NCBI GenBank assembly: GCA_018001225.1 | Contig: JAGNIJ010000021.1 | Span: 1-64,000 of the forward strand | Reading direction: 5' to 3' | Origin: Kiritimatiellia bacterium | Lineage (GTDB): Bacteria > Verrucomicrobiota > Kiritimatiellia > CAIQIC01 > JAGNIJ01 | Length of the DNA stretch: 64,000 bases | Shown here: positions 38,522 to 45,276 of the stretch, one piece after another | How positions within the stretch are numbered: position 1 is the stretch's first letter | Layout of the letters: each line of letters opens with the position of its first letter | Notes under the pieces: generated by a model | Seen by the model: only the letters and a program-made list of their open reading frames with translations | Database searches by the model: none | Told to the model about the DNA's origin: nothing | Translations under genes and position numbers: made by a program

Positions 38522-39094
38522 TCATTTCGTTTCGCTGTTAAACTGGTTCATCGCCTGCTCCACGCCCGACTCGACCAGCCGCCGGACCGCTTCGCCTGCC
38601 TGCCGGACGGCCTTCGCCACCGGGTCTCGCTCCGCGGCACCGAAGCGCGCGAGCACGTAGCCCGTCAGGTCCTCGCCCACCGGCCGCGGGCCGATGCCCA
38701 GCCGGACCCGCGGGAAGTTCTCCGTCCCGAGCGTCGCGAGCACCGACTGCAGCCCCTTGTGCCCGCCCGCCCCGCCCCGCTTCCGGATGCGCAGGCGCCC
38801 GGCCTCCAGGTCGAGATCGTCCAGCACGACGACCACGTCCTCCGCCGCCAGGCCGTGCTTCCGGACCAGCGGCCGGAGGGCGGCCCCGCTCCGGTTCATG
38901 AACGTCATCGGCTTGACCAGCAGCACCCGCTCCCGGCCCATCGCGATCTCCGCGGATTGCAAGGGCAACAGCCATTTCTTCCGGAACCGCGTCCCGGCGC
39001 CCGCCGCCAGCTCGTCGAGCACGTCGAACCCCACGTTGTGCCGCGTGTGCGCGTACTTCCGGCCCGGATTGCCGAGTCCCACCACGATCTTCAC
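38522..39094 (-). CDS. pth: Peptidyl-tRNA hydrolase
   Basis: 190 aa, normal length. It frees tRNA from stalled peptidyl-tRNA. The signature is VVGLGNPGRKYAHTRHNVGF with the catalytic His in TRHNVG. Further motifs are LLVKPMTFMNRSG and VVVLDDLDLEAGRLRIRKRG. It follows rplY by 21 bp; the rplY-pth pair is widespread. Confidence 0.96.
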   Translation of the reverse strand: MKIVVGLGNPGRKYAHTRHNVGFDVLDELAAGAGTRFRKKWLLPLQSAEIAMGRERVLLVKPMTFMNRSGAALRPLVRKHGLAAEDVVVVLDDLDLEAGRLRIRKRGGAGGHKGLQSVLATLGTENFPRVRLGIGPRPVGEDLTGYVLARFGAAERDPVAKAVRQAGEAVRRLVESGVEQAMNQFNSETK

Positions 39095-39115
39095 CGGATG
39101 GCTCCCCCCGCCGCG

Positions 39116-39898
39116 CTACTTGGCTTTCTTGCCTTCTTCCTTCTTGGCGGCTTCCGGCTTCTTCCCGGCCTCTTCCTTCTTGCCTTCCGGCTTCTTGGCC
39201 TCGCCCTTCTTGCCGCCTTCCTTCTCCTCGCCCTCCGCGCCTTCCTCGCCCTCTTCCTTCTTCGCCGTGATCACCTCGGGCTCCGCGGCGGCGCCCTCGC
39301 CCGCGGCGGCCTCCGCCGGGGCCGCTTCCTCTTCCGCGCGCGGCGCGGCCACCGTCGCGACGGCCACTTCCTTCGCGGTCAGGATCGTGTACTTCGCCGG
39401 GTCCAGATGGATGTCCGCCACGGTCAGGCTCTGGCCGATGTTCAGGGCGCTGACGTCCAGGTCCACGTGCTCCACGATGTCCGCCGGCAAACACTCGACC
39501 GCCAGCTGACGGATCAGGTACTCCAGCACGCCGCCCTGCTGGGTCACGCCGACCGGCTCGCCGACCAGGCGGACCGGCAGCTCGACGCGAAGCTTCTCGG
39601 TCATCGAGATCTCGTTGAAGTCCGCGTGCGTCATCTTGCCCGAGACCGGGTGATGCTGGACCTCCTTGAGCAGGACCTTCAGCGTCTTGTCGCCCTCGAC
39701 CTCCAGGTCCATCAGGATGTTCTCGCCCGAGTGCCCCCGGAGGATCTGCTCGAAGTCGTGCAGGTTCAACTGGACCTTGCGCCCCGGCTTGCCGTCGCCG
39801 TAGACCACCGCGGGCAACAGGCCCTGGCGGCGAAGGCGGCCGGCCTGGGCGCTGCCCTGGCCCTGGCGCGGTTGGACTGTGACTTTCAACGTTATCAT
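39116..39898 (-). CDS. rplY: 50S ribosomal protein L25/TL5 (Ctc family) with long charged tail
   Basis: 260 aa. The 5S rRNA-binding L25 domain (about 1-92, starting LKVTVQPRQGQGSAQAGRLR) is followed by the TL5-type C-terminal beta domain (about 93-185, VRLVGEPVGVTQQGGVLEYL). The last 75 residues are a low-complexity Ala/Glu/Lys tail ending EEGKKAK, longer than in most homologues. It lies between prs and pth, the common prs-ctc-pth order. Confidence 0.93.
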   Translation of the reverse strand: MITLKVTVQPRQGQGSAQAGRLRRQGLLPAVVYGDGKPGRKVQLNLHDFEQILRGHSGENILMDLEVEGDKTLKVLLKEVQHHPVSGKMTHADFNEISMTEKLRVELPVRLVGEPVGVTQQGGVLEYLIRQLAVECLPADIVEHVDLDVSALNIGQSLTVADIHLDPAKYTILTAKEVAVATVAAPRAEEEAAPAEAAAGEGAAAEPEVITAKKEEGEEGAEGEEKEGGKKGEAKKPEGKKEEAGKKPEAAKKEEGKKAK

Positions 39899-39916
39899 CG
39901 CTGTCTCCCTTGCTGG

Positions 39917-40849
39917 CTATACGTTAAAGAGCGAAGTGACCGATTGGTTGCTGTGGATGCGCAGGATGGCCTCGCCGAGCAGGTCGGCGACGGAGAGGGC
40001 TTCCACGGAAAATCCGTTCCAGTTCTTGGCCGGCACGCTGTTCGTGGTCACCATGAACTCGATCGGCGAGTTCTTGAGGCGCTGGATCGCCTGGTCGGCA
40101 AGCACGGCGTGCGTGACGGCCGCGAAGACCCGCTTCGTGCCGCGCGCCTTCAGCAGGTTCGCGGCGGCGCAGAGCGTGCCGCCCGTCGTGCACAGGTCGT
40201 CCACGAGCAGCGCGTTGCGGCCGGCGACGTCGCCGACCAGGTTCAGGGCCTCGACCTCCGTCGCGCTCTGGCGCTGCTTGGCGACGATCGCCAGGCCCGC
40301 CCCCAGCATCTTGGAATAGGCATAGGCCATCTTCAGCCCGCCCGGGTCCGGCGCCACCACGACGAGGTCGGCGATCTCCTTCGCGCGGATGTGCTTGACG
40401 ATCACCGGCGCCGCGAACAGGTGGTCCACCGGGATGTCGAAAAAACCCTGCACCTGCTGCGCGTGGAAATCCATCGCCAGCAGCCGGTTCGTCCCGGCCG
40501 CCACGAGCAGGTTGGCGACCAGCTTGGCCGTGATCGGCACGCGCGGCTGGTCCTTGCGGTCCTGCCGGGCGTACCCGTAGAACGGCATCACGGCCGTGAT
40601 CCGGGCCGCCGACGCCCGCCGGGCCGCGTCGACCATGATCAGCAGCTCCATCAGGTTTTCGTTCGGCGGGTTGCAGGTGGGCTGGACGATGAACACGTCC
40701 TGCCCGCGGATGTTGTCCACGATCTTGACGCCGATCTCGCCGTCCGGGAAGCGCGTGATCTTCACGTCCCCGAGCGGCTGCTCCACGTACGCGGCGATTT
40801 CCTCCGCCAGCGCGCGGTGCGCATTCCCCGAAAATATTCTCATGTCCAC
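39917..40849 (-). CDS. prs: Ribose-phosphate pyrophosphokinase (PRPP synthetase)
   Basis: 310 aa. It makes PRPP from ribose-5-phosphate and ATP for nucleotide, NAD, His and Trp synthesis. Visible are the N-terminal FSGNAHRALAEEIA, the ATP-binding FYGYARQDRK, the flexible-loop VAKQRQ and the PRPP loop NALLVDDLCTTGGT. It lies 20 bp downstream of tRNA-Gln on the same strand, with a shared promoter at 41073-41101. Confidence 0.97.
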   Translation of the reverse strand: MDMRIFSGNAHRALAEEIAAYVEQPLGDVKITRFPDGEIGVKIVDNIRGQDVFIVQPTCNPPNENLMELLIMVDAARRASAARITAVMPFYGYARQDRKDQPRVPITAKLVANLLVAAGTNRLLAMDFHAQQVQGFFDIPVDHLFAAPVIVKHIRAKEIADLVVVAPDPGGLKMAYAYSKMLGAGLAIVAKQRQSATEVEALNLVGDVAGRNALLVDDLCTTGGTLCAAANLLKARGTKRVFAAVTHAVLADQAIQRLKNSPIEFMVTTNSVPAKNWNGFSVEALSVADLLGEAILRIHSNQSVTSLFNV

Positions 40850-40868
40850 TTTTCGCCACCCCGGGCAT

Positions 40869-40939
40869 TTGCCCGACCAGGACTCGAACCTGGACTCTGG
40901 CCTCCAAAGGGCCGTGTGCTGCCATTACACCATCGGGCA
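40869..40939 (-). tRNA. tRNA-Gln (anticodon TTG)
   Basis: 71 nt. The acceptor stem TGCCCGA/TCGGGCA begins with U1-A72, the glutamine identity pair. The D arm is GTGT/ACAC. The anticodon loop CTTTGGA gives TTG with the required T33. The T arm is CCAGG-TTCGAGT-CCTGG by length, and the discriminator is A. The outermost anticodon-stem pair is a C-A mismatch. CCA is not encoded. Confidence 0.88.
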
Positions 40940-41072
40940 TCCCGTCGCTGCCCACAAAAAATCCGGCGGCGCCCGGCATCCTGACCCCTCGAGGCCGCCG
41001 TCGGGTTCCCGCGTATATATAAGACGGCCCTTTTCCCGCGATCCCGCCCCTCCGAGCCGTAACAAGTGCGAC

Positions 41073-41101
41073 AGAGTATGGACCGCCCCGCCAAAAGTCA
41101 A
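41073..41101 (-). promoter_or_regulatory. Promoter of the tRNA-Gln-prs operon
   Basis: On the minus strand TTGACT (41101-41096), 17-bp spacer, TACTCT (41078-41073). The tRNA begins about 130 bp downstream. This is the only good promoter visible ahead of the 13-gene run ending at 28891. Confidence 0.55.
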
Positions 41102-41121
41102 GGTAACTTGAAGGGAATCCG

Positions 41122-44100
41122 CTACCCGATCGGCCAGCCCGGGATCGCCCGGTCGATCTCGGCCATCAGGCGCAGGGTCTCGGAAAGGGCGACCACGATC
41201 TTCTGGTAGTGCCGCACGTCCTCGTAGGACAGCGCCCGGCCCTTCCGGTCCTTCAGCCACTTTTCGCAGACCTGGTAGCCGCCCACGTGGAAGTTCCAGA
41301 CGGCCTCCGGCACGCCGTCGAAATACTGGGTTGAGTTGATGTGGACCCGGCCTCCCGCATAAGACACCTTCTCCACCGTGTTGTCGCCCTTCTCGGGGAA
41401 GGAGGTGATGAAATCGTTGAGCTTCGGCGACTCCATCAGGTGCAGGCCCGCCAGTTCCGCCCCCAGCCCCGCCAGCCGGAAGAACAGCTCCCGGTCCGCC
41501 GTCAGCGGCAGCCGAGGGAAATCGATCTTCAGGAACTCCGCGTACCGCGCGCGGTACGTCGGCGAATGAAAAACCGCGTAGGCGTAGTGGAACACATCCT
41601 CGGGCGTGAAGACACCCCCCTCCGCTGTAGCCGCGCCTCTGCGAGGCGCGTCCGGCACGGCTACAACCATCTTCATCCCCAGCGCCCCCTCCACCGCCGA
41701 GACGAAGGAGGGGGTGAAGTTGGGGCGGGGACCAGTACCAAGCTTCAATTCATTTGTCTCATCGTAAACATAAAGAGGGAAAACGCTCAATATACCTTTG
41801 CTGCTGTAAAAAGCCCTATTGTCCGTCATAAATCTGGCGATGCTAAAGTGATTATAATCCTCGCCAACTGAAACTTGACGCATAGCCAGAAAAGCCAAGT
41901 TGTTTCCGGCGATCATGTGCTTCATGCAAGGGAAGCCAGGAGTTCCAACAAACCCTCTGGTCCTTCCGCTATACCAAATGACACGAACATCAAACGGGCG
42001 ATAAAGAACTGGGTGAATTGGATTCGCGGAATTGTTCTCGCGAAGATCTGTAATCGCTTTTTTAAGTTTCCAGTCTCGGCTGTCCTTTTGGAGTCCATAC
42101 TTACGACGAATCTCTCCCTCCTCAAGGTCAAGAAAATCAGATACAGTGGAAACTAAACTTGCTCTTTCAAAATGGATAGACAGTGAATCCCTTTCTGTTT
42201 TGACACCAGAACCCGACACGACAAAGGCATCTTTCAACGAAACACCTTGCCCGTACTCCTCCTGTGCCTTCGTATCCTTCGGCACGAAGAACCAGTACGG
42301 CTCCGTGGGTTTTAGTTCCGTCCATTTCGTGGACTCCGCGTCGTTTCCGCCGAGCCATTCGTATTTCTGTTCGCGCCGCCCCCACAGGTCGGCGTGTAAG
42401 ACTTTGGGTAGGGCGCGACCGCCGGGCGCGCCGCTCTTTTCCGGCGTCGCGGGAGCTCCGCCCTCCACGGACCCGTCCGGTAAACGGGCACTGGAGGGTC
42501 GAGCTCCCGCGAGACCGTCTTCCGCCCTACCCTTTTTCACCGCCAGCAAAATGGACACGCCGACGGTGATGTCGAAGACGTTCTCGTCCTTGCCGCCCTC
42601 GGGCGTCTTCTCCTTCTTCTTCGAGCTGCCGTGGAGGTTCAGGACGTAGAGCTCGTCGAAGGCTTCCATCAGCGATCGGCGCAGCCGGCGGTGCGTGATG
42701 CCGTCGAGATACGTGTTGTTGGTGATGAACCCGATCAGCCCGTGCCCCGTCCGCTCGATGCGCCACTGGGCGAACCGCAGGAACTTGATGAAGTCGTCGT
42801 CGAGGTTGAGCTTCTTCTCGTTCAGGTCCTTCTTGTAGTCCTCCAGCAGCTTGAGAATCCACGGGTTGCGGTTCATCCGGCCGAAGTTGGCGTACGGCGG
42901 GTTGCCGAGCACAACCATGATCGGCGCCTTGGACTTGACCTCCGAGGCGGCGTCGGCCTCCTCGGAGATCCAGCTCGCGTAGAGCTGCTCGCTCTTGTGA
43001 GCGGCCTGTTCGAGGGTGTTGGTCAGGAAGACCCCGAGCCGCCGGTCGCCGCCGAAGCCGTAGCCGGTCTCCTCCAGCCGCATGCCGAGCTTGAGGTGCG
43101 CGATGGCGTACGGGGCCATGAGCAGCTCGAAGCCGAAGAGGCGGTTGAGGAGATGGTTCTCCACGTAGCCGTCCCACGCGCCCTTCTGCTTCGCGAACCG
43201 GGCGTACACCTCGTTAAGCACGGAATACAGGAACGTCGCCGTGCCGGCGGCGGGATCGAGGATCAGGGTTTTCTCGTCCGCCAGGCCGCCGGGCCGATCG
43301 AACTTCGACTGGAGGAGCCGGTCGAGCGAGCGGACGATCCAGCCGACGACGGGCTCGGGGGTGTAGTAGACGCCGCGGCCCTCGCGCAGTTTCGGGTCAT
43401 AGGCGGCGAGGAAGGTTTCGTAGAAGTGGACGATCGGGTCTTCCCGGCCCTTCCCCTTTCCGAAGTCCCGCAGGATCTCGTGCATGTCGGCGTGCCGCAG
43501 CAGGTCCACGAGGTCGTCCACGGCCCACGCGATGGTGTCGGGCATGTCCACGCCGGCGATCTCGTGGAACAGTTTGCGCAGGAAGGGATTTGTTTTCGGC
43601 AGCCGGTAGGCCGCCATCTCGCGGGTGAATTCCTTGTTCGCGGGGGTGTGGATGCGCGCCGCGAAGAGGCCGTAGGCGAGCGTCTGGGCGAACATGTCGG
43701 CGAAGTCGGCCTCGGTCAGGTCGGGGATCAGCGTCTCGCGGAAGGCGGAGAGCCAGGCGTGCAGCCACGGGCCGCGCGGCTTCCCGGCGCCGTATTCGGC
43801 GGCGGCCTCGCGGAGCCTTGTTTTCTCCAATTCTTCCGCCTCGTGGCGGAAGGTGGCGTTAATGAGGTCCCGCAGGATGCGCGTGAGCGCGGCCATGCGG
43901 ACGGCGAGTTCGCGGGCGGTGCCGATGGTCAGGGCGGGCTGCTCGTAGAAGGCGTTGAGCAGGGCGGCCAGTTGGGGTTCCGCGTCCGGGAGCGGCCGGA
44001 GTTTTCCCCTGGCGTCCACCTCCGCCACGCGCAGGGCCAGGCGCGGCTCGCCGCCGACGAACCACCGGAACTCGAGGTAGTCGGTCAGCATCCAGTTGGC

Positions 44101-44406
44101 CAGCCCGTCGCGGTAGCGGACAAACTGCTCGCCGTGCGGGCCGCGCCCGCGGGCCATCTCGTCGAGGTTCGTGCCGATGTCCTTGGTCTCGACGTAGCCG
44201 AGGGGCGTTTTCTTCCGTGTGACAATGAAGTCGGGGGCGCCGCAGGCGATGCGGCGCGGCTCGTTGGTCGCGTCCACGTCCTTGCCGCAGGCTTCCAGGA
44301 GCCGTTCGAGGAACGGCCGGTAGGTGTGCTCGGTGGCGATCCCCTTGTCCAGGTTCCGCTTGAGTTCCGCGAGATAGTCCCCCAATGGCGTCACGCCCGG
44401 GAGCAT
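41122..44406 (-). CDS. Type IIG restriction-modification enzyme (fused PD-ExK nuclease and N6-adenine methyltransferase)
   Basis: 1094 aa from the ATG at 44406 (MLPGVTPLGDYLAELKRN); a Met 20 codons further up is possible. An N-terminal PD-(D/E)XK-like site reads APDFIV, 8 residues, GYVETKD (about residues 57-78). The methyltransferase has motif I DPAAGTATFL (about 383) and motif IV GNPPYANFG (about 500). The C-terminal half is the target-recognition region. Two GTAG-type palindromic elements lie in frame: 42408-42530 adds 41 Gly/Ala/Pro-rich residues and 41627-41664 adds about 13. The stretch 41715-42270 is clearly poorer in GC than its surroundings, a sign of exchange of the recognition part. 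It overlaps nothing essential and lies next to a toxin-antitoxin pair. Confidence 0.85.
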   Translation of the reverse strand: MLPGVTPLGDYLAELKRNLDKGIATEHTYRPFLERLLEACGKDVDATNEPRRIACGAPDFIVTRKKTPLGYVETKDIGTNLDEMARGRGPHGEQFVRYRDGLANWMLTDYLEFRWFVGGEPRLALRVAEVDARGKLRPLPDAEPQLAALLNAFYEQPALTIGTARELAVRMAALTRILRDLINATFRHEAEELEKTRLREAAAEYGAGKPRGPWLHAWLSAFRETLIPDLTEADFADMFAQTLAYGLFAARIHTPANKEFTREMAAYRLPKTNPFLRKLFHEIAGVDMPDTIAWAVDDLVDLLRHADMHEILRDFGKGKGREDPIVHFYETFLAAYDPKLREGRGVYYTPEPVVGWIVRSLDRLLQSKFDRPGGLADEKTLILDPAAGTATFLYSVLNEVYARFAKQKGAWDGYVENHLLNRLFGFELLMAPYAIAHLKLGMRLEETGYGFGGDRRLGVFLTNTLEQAAHKSEQLYASWISEEADAASEVKSKAPIMVVLGNPPYANFGRMNRNPWILKLLEDYKKDLNEKKLNLDDDFIKFLRFAQWRIERTGHGLIGFITNNTYLDGITHRRLRRSLMEAFDELYVLNLHGSSKKKEKTPEGGKDENVFDITVGVSILLAVKKGRAEDGLAGARPSSARLPDGSVEGGAPATPEKSGAPGGRALPKVLHADLWGRREQKYEWLGGNDAESTKWTELKPTEPYWFFVPKDTKAQEEYGQGVSLKDAFVVSGSGVKTERDSLSIHFERASLVSTVSDFLDLEEGEIRRKYGLQKDSRDWKLKKAITDLRENNSANPIHPVLYRPFDVRVIWYSGRTRGFVGTPGFPCMKHMIAGNNLAFLAMRQVSVGEDYNHFSIARFMTDNRAFYSSKGILSVFPLYVYDETNELKLGTGPRPNFTPSFVSAVEGALGMKMVVAVPDAPRRGAATAEGGVFTPEDVFHYAYAVFHSPTYRARYAEFLKIDFPRLPLTADRELFFRLAGLGAELAGLHLMESPKLNDFITSFPEKGDNTVEKVSYAGGRVHINSTQYFDGVPEAVWNFHVGGYQVCEKWLKDRKGRALSYEDVRHYQKIVVALSETLRLMAEIDRAIPGWPIG
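41627..41664. repeat. GTAG...CTAC REP-like element inside the R-M gene
   Basis: GTAG, an 8-bp stem CGCGCCTC-TGC-GAGGCGCG, then CTAC 38 bp from the start. It is translated on the minus strand as PDAPRRGAATA without breaking the reading frame. Confidence 0.7.
42408..42530. repeat. 123-bp BIME-like palindromic element inserted in frame in the R-M gene
   Basis: It begins GTAGGGCG and ends CGCCCTAC. Inner arms GCGGGAGCTC...CCCTCCA and TGGAGGG...GAGCTCCCGC are inverted copies around a short centre. The length, 123 bp, is 41 codons, so the host frame is kept. It translates to a low-complexity segment with no match to methyltransferase secondary structure. Confidence 0.8.
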
Positions 44407-44443
44407 AGCAGAGCGCCGCCGAGCATCGCAAGGCCGCGTTCCC

Positions 44444-44860
44444 TCAGCCCAGGAGGGGTGTTTCAAAACCGGCCTCGCGGAAATGGCGATCCTTGGTCAG
44501 GGCCGTTCGAAGCTTCAGGCGCCTCATGACGGTAAAGCTGACCCCATCCGTGAAGGACCAGTCCTGATCTTCATGCTTGGCCCAGAAGGCGAAGGCATCG
44601 CTGAAGAGTTCGGGGTCCATCCAGACCACACGGCAGGACGCGGATTCCAGGATGCCGGCCAGGAAAGCCGAAGCCACCGGGCCGTGCCCGCGTGCCTTCA
44701 GGAGCGTGGCGGTCTCATCGAGGACATAATCGGTCGTCACAAAAAGCCGGCGCTGCCGGGCGGACTCGCGCATGTACCCCTCCATGCGTTCGTGCGCGTC
44801 GTCCTTTTTTACCAGCAGCGCGTAAAACGCCCCGGTATCCAGGAATACTTCACGCCCCAT
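44444..44860 (-). CDS. PIN-domain toxin (VapC family)
   Basis: 138 aa. The PIN ribonuclease acidic residues are seen in FLDTGAFYALL (first Asp), TDYVLDETATLL (Glu), WSFTDGVSFTVM (Asp pair region) and LTKDRHF (late Asp). VapC toxins cleave RNA, often tRNA, and are held by the upstream antitoxin. The start overlaps the antitoxin stop by 11 bp, the usual toxin-antitoxin coupling. The stop at 44444 lies 38 bp before the R-M start. Confidence 0.9.
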   Translation of the reverse strand: MGREVFLDTGAFYALLVKKDDAHERMEGYMRESARQRRLFVTTDYVLDETATLLKARGHGPVASAFLAGILESASCRVVWMDPELFSDAFAFWAKHEDQDWSFTDGVSFTVMRRLKLRTALTKDRHFREAGFETPLLG

Positions 44861-45083
44861 AGATCCCCCGGTCCATCTCGGCGTTGGACAGGGACACGCC
44901 GTCTTCCGCCGCCAGGTCGGCCAGCCGGTACAAAGGATCTTCCGGGCCGGCCTTTCGTTTCACCGGCTCGAGGCGCGCCACCGGTTTGCCGCGAACGGTC
45001 AGCAACAGCGACTGGCCGCGACGCACGCGATTCAACACCCCCCCCGCATCCTTCCGGAACTCCAACAGCGAAACCGCGGTCAT
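44850..45083 (-). CDS. Phd/YefM-type antitoxin
   Basis: 77 aa from the ATG at 45083 with GGAG upstream. The N-terminal Phd/YefM-like DNA-binding fold reads MTAVSLLEFRKDAGGVLNRV and GQSLLLTVRGKPVARLEPV. The C-terminal part (LADLAAEDGVSLSNAEMDRG) would wrap the PIN toxin. The upstream open frame to 45299 crosses the promoter and is not used. It is expected to repress its own promoter through the adjacent palindrome. Confidence 0.88.
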   Translation of the reverse strand: MTAVSLLEFRKDAGGVLNRVRRGQSLLLTVRGKPVARLEPVKRKAGPEDPLYRLADLAAEDGVSLSNAEMDRGIYGA

Positions 45084-45092
45084 GTTGATCTC

Positions 45093-45111
45093 CAAGTTGA
45101 ACTTCAACTTG
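45093..45111 (-). promoter_or_regulatory. Candidate autorepression operator of the toxin-antitoxin pair
   Basis: A perfect 19-bp inverted repeat CAAGTTGAA-C-TTCAACTTG lies directly after the -10 box and 9 bp before the antitoxin start codon. It is AT-rich in a GC-rich genome. Confidence 0.75.
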
Positions 45112-45140
45112 AATATAAACCGTGTCACGGGAAACGTCAA
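45112..45140 (-). promoter_or_regulatory. Toxin-antitoxin promoter
   Basis: TTGACG (45140-45135), 17-bp spacer, TATATT (45117-45112). Transcription would start within the 45093-45111 palindrome. Confidence 0.8.
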
Positions 45141-45173
45141 GGACAACGGGGAGGCGCCCCGCCGCGCCTCCCT

Positions 45174-45206
45174 ATCCGCGTCCACCCGCGTGATCCGCGG
45201 TTTCTC
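45174..45206. repeat. ATCCGCG-type short repeat, partial copy
   Basis: It contains ATCCGCG, ACCCGCG and TGATCCGCGGTTTCTC. It matches the right half of the longer copy at 49579-49643, ahead of cimA. Confidence 0.65.
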
Positions 45207-45276
45207 TCCCCTTGTTTGACCACGCCAGCGCGACGCCTCGCGGGACGGGGGCGTCCCGTCTCCAGCGGCTCGAGGG

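Noticed and set aside
40869..40939. tRNA-Pro (reading the loop as TGG)
   Set aside because: A seven-base loop with T33 gives TTG, and the U1-A72 pair is typical of tRNA-Gln, not tRNA-Pro.
38357..40984. An 875-codon plus-strand open frame
   Set aside because: It is antisense to pth, rplY and prs, all of which have strong family motifs. The translation has no recognisable domain.
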